Shown piece by piece: positions 44,799-52,239 of a DNA stretch of 59,088 nt. A program made the position numbers and the translations under genes. A model generated the notes under the pieces. It saw nothing but the letters and a program-made list of their open reading frames with translations. It was not told where the DNA came from and did no database searches. Positions within the stretch are counted from its first letter, which is position 1, and each line of letters opens with the position of its first letter. This DNA is from Lachnospiraceae bacterium (GTDB taxonomy: Bacteria > Bacillota > Clostridia > Lachnospirales > Lachnospiraceae): positions 1,926 through 61,013 of the forward strand of contig SVDY01000012.1 in assembly GCA_015057665.1 (NCBI GenBank), written 5' to 3'.

Positions 44799-45473
44799 TT
44801 AAAAATACTCTGAACATGCTTCCGCTACAGCACTAAAATCCTTTCTCCTCTGTTTCAGAAGCCATTCTATCAACTGAGTATGCTCATACGCATATTCTAT
44901 CCCATCTCCATGGTCCATACCTGCCAATGAGATAAATTCCACTTTCCCACCGCACGCTTTCACTCCATCAACCATCAATTGGGAATAGATAACCGGAACA
45001 GTACCATCCTTCTCCCCATGCACAGCATATACCGGTGTAGAAATCAGATTAGAAGCTCGCCACGACATCCCGCCTCCTGCAACAGGTGCAATACCTGCAA
45101 AAAAAGTCGGATAATTAATACCCATAGACCAGGTACCGAACCCTCCCATACTTGCACCGGTTATCAGAATCCTGTCTTTTTTTATCTGAAATTTTTCTAC
45201 AACTTCATCAATCAATGCTTTTAATTCTTTTACAATATTATCCCATGTATACTCCACCGGACACTGCGGGCAAAGAATCACCGCAGGAATTTTCAGCCCG
45301 GATTTAAGCAAACGAGGAAGTGCCCAGCGATCAACATGGCTAATATCTGTCCCTCGTTCTCCCGCTCCATGCAAAAATACGATTAAAGGATTATCTTCAT
45401 ACTTATCCGGATAAAACATCTGATAGCTTATTCCATATGAATTTTCGTTATGCAAACTGACTAACTTATTCAT
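44799..45473 (-). CDS. alpha/beta-hydrolase, esterase-like (LpqC/PHB depolymerase group)
   Basis: A 224-residue alpha/beta hydrolase. It has LIVFLHGAGERGTD (oxyanion region), the nucleophile elbow ITGASMGGFGTWS, an HGEKDGTVPV acid loop and a DHGDG histidine near the end, giving a complete Ser-Asp-His triad. No signal peptide, so it is cytoplasmic. In a sialic-acid operon it may remove O-acetyl groups from imported sialic acids, but it is not of the known NanS/SIAE families, so this is inference. Confidence 0.8.
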   Translation of the reverse strand: MNKLVSLHNENSYGISYQMFYPDKYEDNPLIVFLHGAGERGTDISHVDRWALPRLLKSGLKIPAVILCPQCPVEYTWDNIVKELKALIDEVVEKFQIKKDRILITGASMGGFGTWSMGINYPTFFAGIAPVAGGGMSWRASNLISTPVYAVHGEKDGTVPVIYSQLMVDGVKACGGKVEFISLAGMDHGDGIEYAYEHTQLIEWLLKQRRKDFSAVAEACSEYF

Positions 45474-45494
45474 ATTCTCTCCTTTCTTTCATTT

Positions 45495-45523
45495 ATCATA
45501 ACAATTCTGTTATCTCCAGTCAA
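45495..45523 (-). promoter_or_regulatory. promoter with palindromic operator before esterase-YhcH operon
   Basis: On the minus strand TTGACT (45523-45518), 17-base spacer, TATGAT (45500-45495). ATAACA-N4-TGTTAT (45498-45513) is a perfect palindrome inside the spacer and overlaps the -10, a classic repressor position. Confidence 0.75.
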
Positions 45524-45551
45524 CTTACTGCAACACATTTTCATTTGTTAA

Positions 45552-45590
45552 CTATAAAAAATATCCCCGGAAACGTTTGCTTCCGAGGAT
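45552..45590 (-). terminator. terminator of the desulfoferrodoxin gene
   Basis: ATCCCCGGAA (45563-45572) and TTCCGAGGAT (45581-45590) form the stem; the minus strand then reads TATTTTTTAT. Confidence 0.85.
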
Positions 45591-45617
45591 GTCTGGGATA
45601 TTACTGTTTTATATATT

Positions 45618-45998
45618 CTAGCACTCTGCTTTCCAAAGGCCATGAAGATTGCAGTATTCATACACTGCGATTGGTTCATCATCTTCAGATAAAACAAATT
45701 CTGCGTATGGTTTCTGACCAGGTACAAGGTGTTTTGTCTGAACGCCTTCTTTGGATTCTAATGTAATCCATTCAATCCAGTGAACCTCTGCCATTGGGTG
45801 TTCTACGCTTCCTACCTGAACACGAACTACTTTGCCGTCTACTTCTACTGCAGGTACATGTTTTTCAGCTGCTCCATCAGATGTTCCAGGGATTAATTCT
45901 TCCATCTTCTGTCCGCAACACATTACAGGAACTCCTGAGTCGTGTGCCTTTGTGATAATGTTTCCGCATACTGGACATTTGTAAAATTTAACTGCCAT
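45618..45998 (-). CDS. desulfoferrodoxin (2Fe superoxide reductase)
   Basis: A 126-residue protein. The N-terminal desulforedoxin domain binds one iron through CPVC and VMCC (about residues 7-30), and the SOR domain has EKHVPAV, EHPMAEVHWIEW and CNLHGLW, giving the His4-Cys active iron. It reduces superoxide to peroxide in anaerobes. Start is MAVKFYKC at 45998 with GGAGATATC upstream; a six-codon longer reading is possible. The promoter is at 46062-46090. Confidence 0.95.
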   Translation of the reverse strand: MAVKFYKCPVCGNIITKAHDSGVPVMCCGQKMEELIPGTSDGAAEKHVPAVEVDGKVVRVQVGSVEHPMAEVHWIEWITLESKEGVQTKHLVPGQKPYAEFVLSEDDEPIAVYEYCNLHGLWKAEC

Positions 45999-46061
45999 AA
46001 TGATATCTCCTTCCATTTATTTAATATTATAATAATGATTACTGTTATTGTTTGTAATTTT

Positions 46062-46090
46062 ATAATATCATTTGTTTTCTCATTTGTCAA
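46062..46090 (-). promoter_or_regulatory. promoter of the desulfoferrodoxin gene
   Basis: On the minus strand TTGACA (46090-46085), 17-base spacer, TATTAT (46067-46062), a near-consensus promoter. The AT-rich leader contains TTATTATAATATTAA, loosely like a Fur/PerR-type box. The region 46091-46317 holds no gene I can support, only a small AGGAAG/CTTCCT hairpin. Confidence 0.72.
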
Positions 46091-46317
46091 CACTGTTTTT
46101 TATTTTTATAACTATATTTTACGCCAGTTACCTGTACTTTACAAGTTTCCATACCTATTATCATACATCTTTTTTCAAGCTTCCATTCTATACGAATCCT
46201 ACTGGCAAGCCTTGGTACAGGACTCACGGATATTCAATTGATATCTTACTACTTCAAATCCGGGCCTATCCCTTCGGAGCGTTTTTGACACATAGGAAGA
46301 ATTACTTCCTGAAAAAT

Positions 46318-46413
46318 GAATCACCAGAAATGCCGGAAGGCGCATTCCAGGATTGTAAGCTGTCGCCAAGGTCCTGAGCAAACTCAGCCTTTGGCTCGTC
46401 GCTGGCACAAAAA
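46318..46413 (-). repeat. structured post-terminator repeat, copy A
   Basis: This 96-base element matches copy B (51372-51467) at roughly 80 of 96 positions without gaps. Both start on the minus strand at the last Ts of a terminator with GTGCCAGCGACGAGCC-type sequence. The centre forms a hairpin, CTGAG-CAAA-CTCAG, inside an outer GCCAA/TTGGC stem, and a second GCC-GGAA-GGC hairpin follows. In copy B the central stem is CCGAG/CTCGG: both arms change together, so the pairing is conserved. Confidence 0.75.
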
Positions 46414-46445
46414 ATCCCCGGCAACCATATTGGTTCCCGGGGATT
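46408..46445 (-). terminator. terminator of the pyruvate:ferredoxin oxidoreductase gene
   Basis: ATCCCCGGcAACC and GGTTcCCGGGGAT pair at 46414-46426 and 46431-46444, followed on the minus strand by six T; the repeat copy A begins at that T-run. Confidence 0.88.
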
Positions 46446-46478
46446 CAAATCACTTTATAACTTTATTAAGCTATAGGA

Positions 46479-49400
46479 TTATTCAGCTTCTGCCATTTTA
46501 ACGAATTTAGCGTATTTAGCTTCTGCTTCAGCTTTTGCTTTTGCGAATAATTCTTTTGCTCTTTCTGGGTTCTTACGAGCAAGTAAGTTGTAACGTACTT
46601 CGTTCATGATGAACTCTTCGTAATCCATTGTAGGAGCTTTAGAATCTAATGTAAATGGATTCTTGCCTTCAAGAGCTAACATTGGGTTGTATCTGAATAA
46701 GTGCCAGTATCCGGATGCTACAGCGTTCTTTTCTTCTGTCATCGCATTCTTCATACCGCCTTTGATACCATGGTTGATACATGGAGCGTAAGCGATAACT
46801 AAGGATGGTCCTGGGTAAGCTTCAGCTTCTGCTAATGCTTTTACAGTCTGGTTGTAGTCAGCACCCATAGCGATCTGAGCAACGTAGATGTAACCATAGC
46901 TCATAGCGATAGAAGCAAGGTCTTTCTTCTTAACTTCCATACCGTTTGCTGCGAACTGAGCGATAGCGCCTGTTGGTGTAGATTTGGAAGCCTGTCCACC
47001 TGTGTTGGAATAAACTTCTGTATCGAATACCATTACGTTAACGTCTTCGTTCTGAGCTAATACGTGGTCAACACCGCCATAACCGATGTCGTATGCCCAA
47101 CCGTCACCACCGAAGATCCACTGGGATTTCTTGGATAACATGTCAGCGTCTTTAAGGATTTCGTTCGCTGCATCACAACCACAAGCGCTTAATGCAGCAA
47201 CTAATTTCTTAGTAGCAACTGCGTTAGCATCACCGTTGTAGTATGTGCTTAAGTATTCAGCGATAGCTTCTTTCACGTCTGGGTTTTCAGCTTTTTCACC
47301 TAAAGCTTCTACTTTAGTTTTTAAAGCGCCTCTCATAGCTTTCTGAGCCATGAACATACCGAAACCGAATTCAGCGTTGTCTTCGAATAAGGAGTTAGCC
47401 CAAGCTGGACCATGTCCTTCTTTATTTACTGTATATGGTGTAGATGGAGAAGAACCAGCCCAGATAGATGTACAACCTGTAGCGTTGGCAATCATCATTC
47501 TTTCACCACATAACTGTGTGATTAATTTAGCGTAAGGTGTTTCACCACAACCTGCACAAGCTCCGGAGAACTCGAGTAATGGCTGTTTGAACTGAGAACC
47601 TTTCACGGATGCTGGTTTGAATTTAGCGATAACGTCTTCTTTGATATCTAATTCCTGACCATATGCGTATACATCCTGTTCTGCTAACTGTGTATCAAGT
47701 GGCTGCATTTCAAGAGCTTTGTTGCCCTTCTTGCCTGGACATACGTTTACACAAGATCCACAACCTGTACAGTCAAGAGCGGATACTGTCATAACGAATT
47801 TGTACTGTGGCATACCTGTCATAGGAAGGGATTTTGTTCCTTCTGGAGCAGCTGCTAATTCTTCTTCTGTCATCGCGATTGGACGGATTACTGCATGAGG
47901 ACATACATAAGAACAGAAGTTACACTGGATACAGTTGTCTGGGTTCCACATTGGAACGTCAACAGCGATACCACGTTTTTCGAATGCTGCAAGACCCTGT
48001 GGCATTGTACCATCTACATAATCCATAAATGCAGATACTGGTAAGCTGTTAGCCATCTGGCCGTTAACGTAAGCCTGAATGTTGTTAGCGTAATCAACAG
48101 CATCCTGTCTGTTACCTGTAACAACTTTAGCGATGTTTTCATCTGCACAATCAGCCCAATGAGCAGGAACTTCGATTTCAACTACGTTTAATGCACCAGC
48201 GTCGATAGCGTCGTGGTTCATCTTAACGATAGCATCACCTTTCTTGCTGTAGGATTTTGTAGCAGCGTCTTTCATGTACTGAATAGCATCAGCTTCTGGA
48301 ATGATACCGGAAAGTTTGAAGAATGCAGACTGAAGAACTGTGTTGATACGTGTTCCAAGTCCTACTTCTTTACCAATCTTGATACCATCGATTGTGTAGA
48401 ATTTGATGTTGTGTTTAGCCATGTAAGCTTTAACCTGGCCAGGAAGCTGTTTTTCAAGTTCAGCCATATCCCAGCTGCAGTTTAATAAGAATGTGCCGCC
48501 ATCTTTAAGATCCTGTACCATGTTGTACTTTCTTACATAAGATGGGTTGTGGCAAGCTACGAAGTTAGCTTTGTTGATTAAGTATGTTGCTTTGATTGGG
48601 TCTTTACCGAAACGTAAGTGGGAAATTGTAACACCACCGGATTTCTTGGAGTCATAATCAAAGTAAGCCTGAGCATACATATCTGTATGGTCACCAATGA
48701 TCTTGATAGAGTTCTTGTTAGCACCTACAGTACCGTCAGCACCAAGACCCCAGAATTTACAGCTGATAATGCTTTCTGGTGTTGTGTCAAGAGCTTCACC
48801 AACTTCAAGGGATAAACCTGTAACGTCATCGTTGATACCGATTGTGAATTCAGCTTTGTTTGTGTTAGCGAATGTTGCTACGATCTGAGCAGGTGTTGTA
48901 TCTTTGGAACCTAAACCGTAACGGCCAGCGTTAACCATAACGTTAGCAAATTTGCTGCCTCTTAATGCTGCAACAACGTCTAAGTATAATGGTTCACCTG
49001 TAGAACCTGGTTCTTTTGTTCTGTCTAATACGTTGATAACTTTCACTGTTTCAGGAAGAGCTTCGATTAATCTTTCAGCTACGAATGGTCTGTAAAGACG
49101 AACTTTTACTAAACCAACTTTCTGACCAGCAGCTACCATATGTTCAACTGTTTCTTCGATTGTTTCACATACGGAACCCATAGCTACGATAACGCTTTCA
49201 GCATCTGCAGCACCTACATAGTTGAATAACTTGTAGTTTGTACCGATCTTAGCGTTAACTTTGTCCATGTATTCTTCTACGATTGCAGGAATTGCATCAT
49301 AGAATTTGTTCTGAGCTTCTCTACCCTGGAAGTAGATGTCAGGGTTCTGAGCAGAACCACGAAGAACTGGATGTTCTGGGTTTAAAGCACGGCGGCGGAA

Positions 49401-50006
49401 TGCGTCAACTGCATCCATGTCTACCATTTCTTTTAAGTCATCGAAATCCCATGTTTCGATCTTCTGGATTTCATGAGATGTTCTGAAACCGTCGAAGAAG
49501 TGTAAGAATGGAACACGGCCTTTAATTGTAGATAAGTGAGCTACTGCACCAAGGTCCATAACTTCCTGTACAGAAGAAGAACAAAGCATTGCGAAACCTG
49601 TTGCACGACATGCATAAACGTCCTGATGATCACCGAAGATAGATAATGCGTGTGTGGCTAATGCACGTGCGGAAACGTGGATTACACATGGTAATAATTC
49701 ACCAGCGATTTTGTACATGTTAGGGATCATAAGTAAGAGACCCTGGGAAGCTGTGTATGTTGTTGTTAACGCACCAGCCTGTAAAGAGCCGTGTACTGCA
49801 CCGGCAGCACCACCTTCGGACTGCATTTCAGTTAATTTAACTGTGTTTCCGAAAATGTTCTTAAGACCTTCTGTTGCCCACTGATCTGTGTAGTCAGCCA
49901 TTGGGGATGATGGTGTGATTGGGAAAATAGCAGCTACGTCTGTAAATGCATATGAAGCATGAGCAGCAGCTGTGTTACCATCCATGGTTTTCATTTTTCT
50001 TGCCAT
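46479..50006 (-). CDS. nifJ: pyruvate:ferredoxin (flavodoxin) oxidoreductase
   Basis: A 1175-residue single-chain PFOR of full length. The N-terminal pyruvate-binding domains begin MKTMDGNTAAAHASYAFTDV; two 4Fe-4S clusters are bound by CIQCNFCSYVCPHAV (about 695) and CTGCGSCVNVCPGKK (about 742); a proximal-cluster set CAGCGETPY follows; thiamine diphosphate binds at GDGWAYDIGYGG (about 965) and SNTGGQASK. It turns pyruvate and CoA into acetyl-CoA, CO2 and reduced ferredoxin, the main fermentative step. Highly optimised codon use and a strong AGGAGGG site suggest high expression. Confidence 0.97.
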   Translation of the reverse strand: MARKMKTMDGNTAAAHASYAFTDVAAIFPITPSSPMADYTDQWATEGLKNIFGNTVKLTEMQSEGGAAGAVHGSLQAGALTTTYTASQGLLLMIPNMYKIAGELLPCVIHVSARALATHALSIFGDHQDVYACRATGFAMLCSSSVQEVMDLGAVAHLSTIKGRVPFLHFFDGFRTSHEIQKIETWDFDDLKEMVDMDAVDAFRRRALNPEHPVLRGSAQNPDIYFQGREAQNKFYDAIPAIVEEYMDKVNAKIGTNYKLFNYVGAADAESVIVAMGSVCETIEETVEHMVAAGQKVGLVKVRLYRPFVAERLIEALPETVKVINVLDRTKEPGSTGEPLYLDVVAALRGSKFANVMVNAGRYGLGSKDTTPAQIVATFANTNKAEFTIGINDDVTGLSLEVGEALDTTPESIISCKFWGLGADGTVGANKNSIKIIGDHTDMYAQAYFDYDSKKSGGVTISHLRFGKDPIKATYLINKANFVACHNPSYVRKYNMVQDLKDGGTFLLNCSWDMAELEKQLPGQVKAYMAKHNIKFYTIDGIKIGKEVGLGTRINTVLQSAFFKLSGIIPEADAIQYMKDAATKSYSKKGDAIVKMNHDAIDAGALNVVEIEVPAHWADCADENIAKVVTGNRQDAVDYANNIQAYVNGQMANSLPVSAFMDYVDGTMPQGLAAFEKRGIAVDVPMWNPDNCIQCNFCSYVCPHAVIRPIAMTEEELAAAPEGTKSLPMTGMPQYKFVMTVSALDCTGCGSCVNVCPGKKGNKALEMQPLDTQLAEQDVYAYGQELDIKEDVIAKFKPASVKGSQFKQPLLEFSGACAGCGETPYAKLITQLCGERMMIANATGCTSIWAGSSPSTPYTVNKEGHGPAWANSLFEDNAEFGFGMFMAQKAMRGALKTKVEALGEKAENPDVKEAIAEYLSTYYNGDANAVATKKLVAALSACGCDAANEILKDADMLSKKSQWIFGGDGWAYDIGYGGVDHVLAQNEDVNVMVFDTEVYSNTGGQASKSTPTGAIAQFAANGMEVKKKDLASIAMSYGYIYVAQIAMGADYNQTVKALAEAEAYPGPSLVIAYAPCINHGIKGGMKNAMTEEKNAVASGYWHLFRYNPMLALEGKNPFTLDSKAPTMDYEEFIMNEVRYNLLARKNPERAKELFAKAKAEAEAKYAKFVKMAEAE

Positions 50007-50032
50007 TTTGAGTTGTCCCTCCTAAATAATTT

Positions 50033-50127
50033 TGCTAAATTTTAGCATTTGGTAGCATTATAATTAACAATATCAGTCTTTCGGAAACCAATATTGTTCA
50101 TTTTATAGCCATATATTTATCATTATA
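50033..50127 (-). promoter_or_regulatory. promoter and palindromes before the PFOR gene
   Basis: The minus strand has a consensus -10 TATAAT (50127-50122) about 120 bases before the ATG, with no clear -35. Downstream are an interrupted inverted repeat AACAATAT ... ATATTGTT (about 50070-50102) and a perfect 15-bp palindrome TGCTAAA-A-TTTAGCA (50047-50033). These may be operators. Confidence 0.45.
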
Positions 50128-50265
50128 CATTATTTCTCATTTTTTTAAAGCACAAAATTAAGGAATTTTTGTATTTTTACGTATTTTTTTCTGTACAAAA
50201 TTGTACTGATTCCACAACGCTGATACTTTTTTAACATTTTCGGTATAACTTCTTCTTTTCCGCTT

Positions 50266-51300
50266 CTACAATTCCTCTTTTTGCAGATAGTTAAGAGCTT
50301 CTTTCCCCGTATCCACAAGCACTTTCATGGCTTCCACCGGGTACTGTCCTGCTGCTGTTTCACCGGTTAACATAACGGAAGACGCTCCATTTTGTACCGC
50401 ATGGAAAATGTCCGTCACTTCTGCCCTTGTAGGAACGGCACACTGAATCATAGAATTGAGCATCTGAGTCACAACCATAAAGGGTTTGTCCGCTTCCCTG
50501 CAAATGTCGGAAATCTTCTGCTGCACAACCGGAAGTTTGGGCAGAGGCATCGCGTTGCCAAGGTCACCTCTTGCAATGACAATCACATCACAGTATGGCA
50601 GAAGTTCTTCTACTTTTTTAACGCCCTCCATATTTTCAATTTTGGCAAAGATTCTTACCTTTTCCGCTCCATAGGCTTTGAGTGCATTGCGAAGTTCAAT
50701 CAGGTCTTCTTTTCCTCTTACAAAAGGCTGCATTACTGCTGTCACACCATACTCTGCGGCATGTTTTAAATTTTCATGATCCTGTGCTGTAAGGGGCGGA
50801 TTCTTAATCTGACAGCCCGGAAGGGCAAGGCTCTTTCTGGAAGAAAGATGTCCTCCTCTTGTGACTTTGCAAAGGGAGTGATCCGCTTCTGTCTTTTCTA
50901 CCACTAATTCAATTTTTCCGTCATCCATAAGAAGAACCTGTCCGATGGTCAAATGCTCTTTTACGAAAGATGGAATCGGAATTGTGCCATATCCCTGTGT
51001 GTTTAGCATCTCATCCCATATCAAAACAATCTGGTCATCCATATCTAACTGAAGTGTTTCGGTAAGATCGCCAATACGGATTTCCGGACCAATCAGATCA
51101 ATTAATAAGTCTGCTTCTTTTCCTGCTTCTGCAGCTGCATCTTTATAAATCCGAATCCATTCTTTACTGTCTTTTAAACTTTTGTGCGAAAGGTTCAGCC
51201 GGATTCCTGTCATGCCGCAGTGAAACATCTGAACCAGGGTATCTGTATTGATACAGGACGGACCTAATGTTCCATAGTATTCTAAAGTTTTATGTTTCAT
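50266..51300 (-). CDS. pyruvate kinase-like protein lacking the C-terminal domain
   Basis: A 344-residue protein; normal pyruvate kinases are 470-590. The barrel residues are present: RLNLSH (substrate Arg/Asn/Ser), AKIEN (catalytic Lys and metal Glu), ARGDLGNAMPL (metal Asp), PTRAEVTDI and VMLTGETAAGQYPVEA. A mid-sequence B domain is present. The C-terminal allosteric domain is missing, and DTKGPEIR reads DLIGPEIR. It may be an unregulated pyruvate kinase or a paralogue with another role. It is upstream of PFOR on the same strand, with a 259-base gap. Confidence 0.8.
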   Translation of the reverse strand: MKHKTLEYYGTLGPSCINTDTLVQMFHCGMTGIRLNLSHKSLKDSKEWIRIYKDAAAEAGKEADLLIDLIGPEIRIGDLTETLQLDMDDQIVLIWDEMLNTQGYGTIPIPSFVKEHLTIGQVLLMDDGKIELVVEKTEADHSLCKVTRGGHLSSRKSLALPGCQIKNPPLTAQDHENLKHAAEYGVTAVMQPFVRGKEDLIELRNALKAYGAEKVRIFAKIENMEGVKKVEELLPYCDVIVIARGDLGNAMPLPKLPVVQQKISDICREADKPFMVVTQMLNSMIQCAVPTRAEVTDIFHAVQNGASSVMLTGETAAGQYPVEAMKVLVDTGKEALNYLQKEEL

Positions 51301-51371
51301 TTCTATTCCTTTTTATCCTTAATGATGTAAAACTATTTTATCAATCAGGAAATTCACAGGAATTCCCTCGT

Positions 51372-51467
51372 CAATCACCGGAAGCACCAGAAGGTGCATT
51401 CCGGGATTGTAAGCGGTCGCCAATGTCCCGAGCAAGCTCGGACTTTGGCTCGTCGCCAGCACAAAAA
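51372..51467 (-). repeat. structured post-terminator repeat, copy B
   Basis: The element matching copy A (46318-46413), with a central hairpin CCGAG-CAAG-CTCGG, outer GCCAA/TTGGC stem and a second hairpin GCACC-AGAA-GGTGC. It begins at the T-run of the cyclophilin terminator. Differences from copy A keep both stems, which supports selection on structure. No protein is encoded. Confidence 0.75.
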
Positions 51468-51501
51468 AGGAGACAGCCGATATATCCCTTCTTCTGTCTC
51501 C
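51463..51501 (-). terminator. terminator of the cyclophilin gene
   Basis: GGAGACAG (51469-51476) pairs with CTGTCTCC (51494-51501), followed on minus by six T. Repeat copy B starts here. Confidence 0.85.
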
Positions 51502-51518
51502 ATTAAATGTCTTACTTA

Positions 51519-52043
51519 TTATCTTCCGAATTTAACTGGTTCCGGATATTCTTCGCCAAATGTGTCTACAGTTACAGAAGCCATCACCTGTGGTTCATAT
51601 GGTTTGTCCTGATAATCTGTTGCCGTTTCAGCAATCGCATTTACTACTTCCATACCTTCGATTACTTTACCAAATGCTGCATACTGTCCGTCAAGGTGTG
51701 GAGAATTTTTATGCATGATAAAGAACTGGGAGCCTGCAGAGTCCGGCATCATGGAACGGGCCATGGAAATTACGCCTGCTTCATGTCTTAACATGTTGCT
51801 GATACCGTTAATTCTGAATTCACCTTTAATGGAATAACCTGGATTTCCTGTACCTGTTCCAAGAGGACATCCGCCCTGAATCATAAAGCCGCGGATAACT
51901 CTGTGGAAGATAAGTCCGTCATAGAAGCCTTTGTTTACTAAAGAAATGAAATTGTTTACTGTATTTGGGGCGATTTCAGGATAAAGCTCTACTTTAATCA
52001 TACCGCCGTTTTCCATTGTAATTGTTACGATTGGATTTGCCAT
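51519..52043 (-). CDS. cyclophilin-type peptidyl-prolyl cis-trans isomerase
   Basis: A 174-residue cyclophilin: [21 protein letters not shown] (catalytic Arg/Phe), [20 protein letters not shown] and [14 protein letters not shown] are all conserved. No signal peptide, so it acts in the cytoplasm on proline peptide bonds. Single gene with a GAAAGGA site before the ATG. Confidence 0.95.
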   Translation of the reverse strand: MANPIVTITMENGGMIKVELYPEIAPNTVNNFISLVNKGFYDGLIFHRVIRGFMIQGGCPLGTGTGNPGYSIKGEFRINGISNMLRHEAGVISMARSMMPDSAGSQFFIMHKNSPHLDGQYAAFGKVIEGMEVVNAIAETATDYQDKPYEPQVMASVTVDTFGEEYPEPVKFGR

Positions 52044-52137
52044 GTTGTTTCGTCCTTTCTAGTTTCGTTTCTGTATTGATTCACTGCCTTTTATCATACA
52101 ATATTTTTTTTAAAGTTGCAATGCAAGAAAAGGGTGT

Positions 52138-52190
52138 GTCAGATAATAGAATCCTGTCTCGGCTGGATTTATATATGTATCCCGACAATC
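52138..52190 (-). pseudogene. Rhs core remnant at the left edge of the toxin island
   Basis: On the minus strand this reads DTYINPAETGFYYL and then breaks into unrelated sequence (THPF). The same block, with INPAETGFYYL, opens the orphan Rhs module at 57011-57706, and the DNA from 52141 to about 52182 matches 57640-57681 at all but a few bases. It marks a degraded Rhs cassette start and the left boundary of the island. Confidence 0.7.
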
Positions 52191-52239
52191 ATTCCTGACT
52201 GTCAGGTATCTTTCTCACTTCAATTCCTAAATATTTAAT

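Noticed and set aside
45561-45590. Catabolite-responsive element (GGAAACGTTTGC)
   Set aside because: The match falls inside the desulfoferrodoxin terminator stem, so the resemblance is most likely chance.
46199-46408. 69-codon minus-strand frame over repeat copy A
   Set aside because: It is a translation of the structured repeat and has no ribosome site; conservation is at RNA level.
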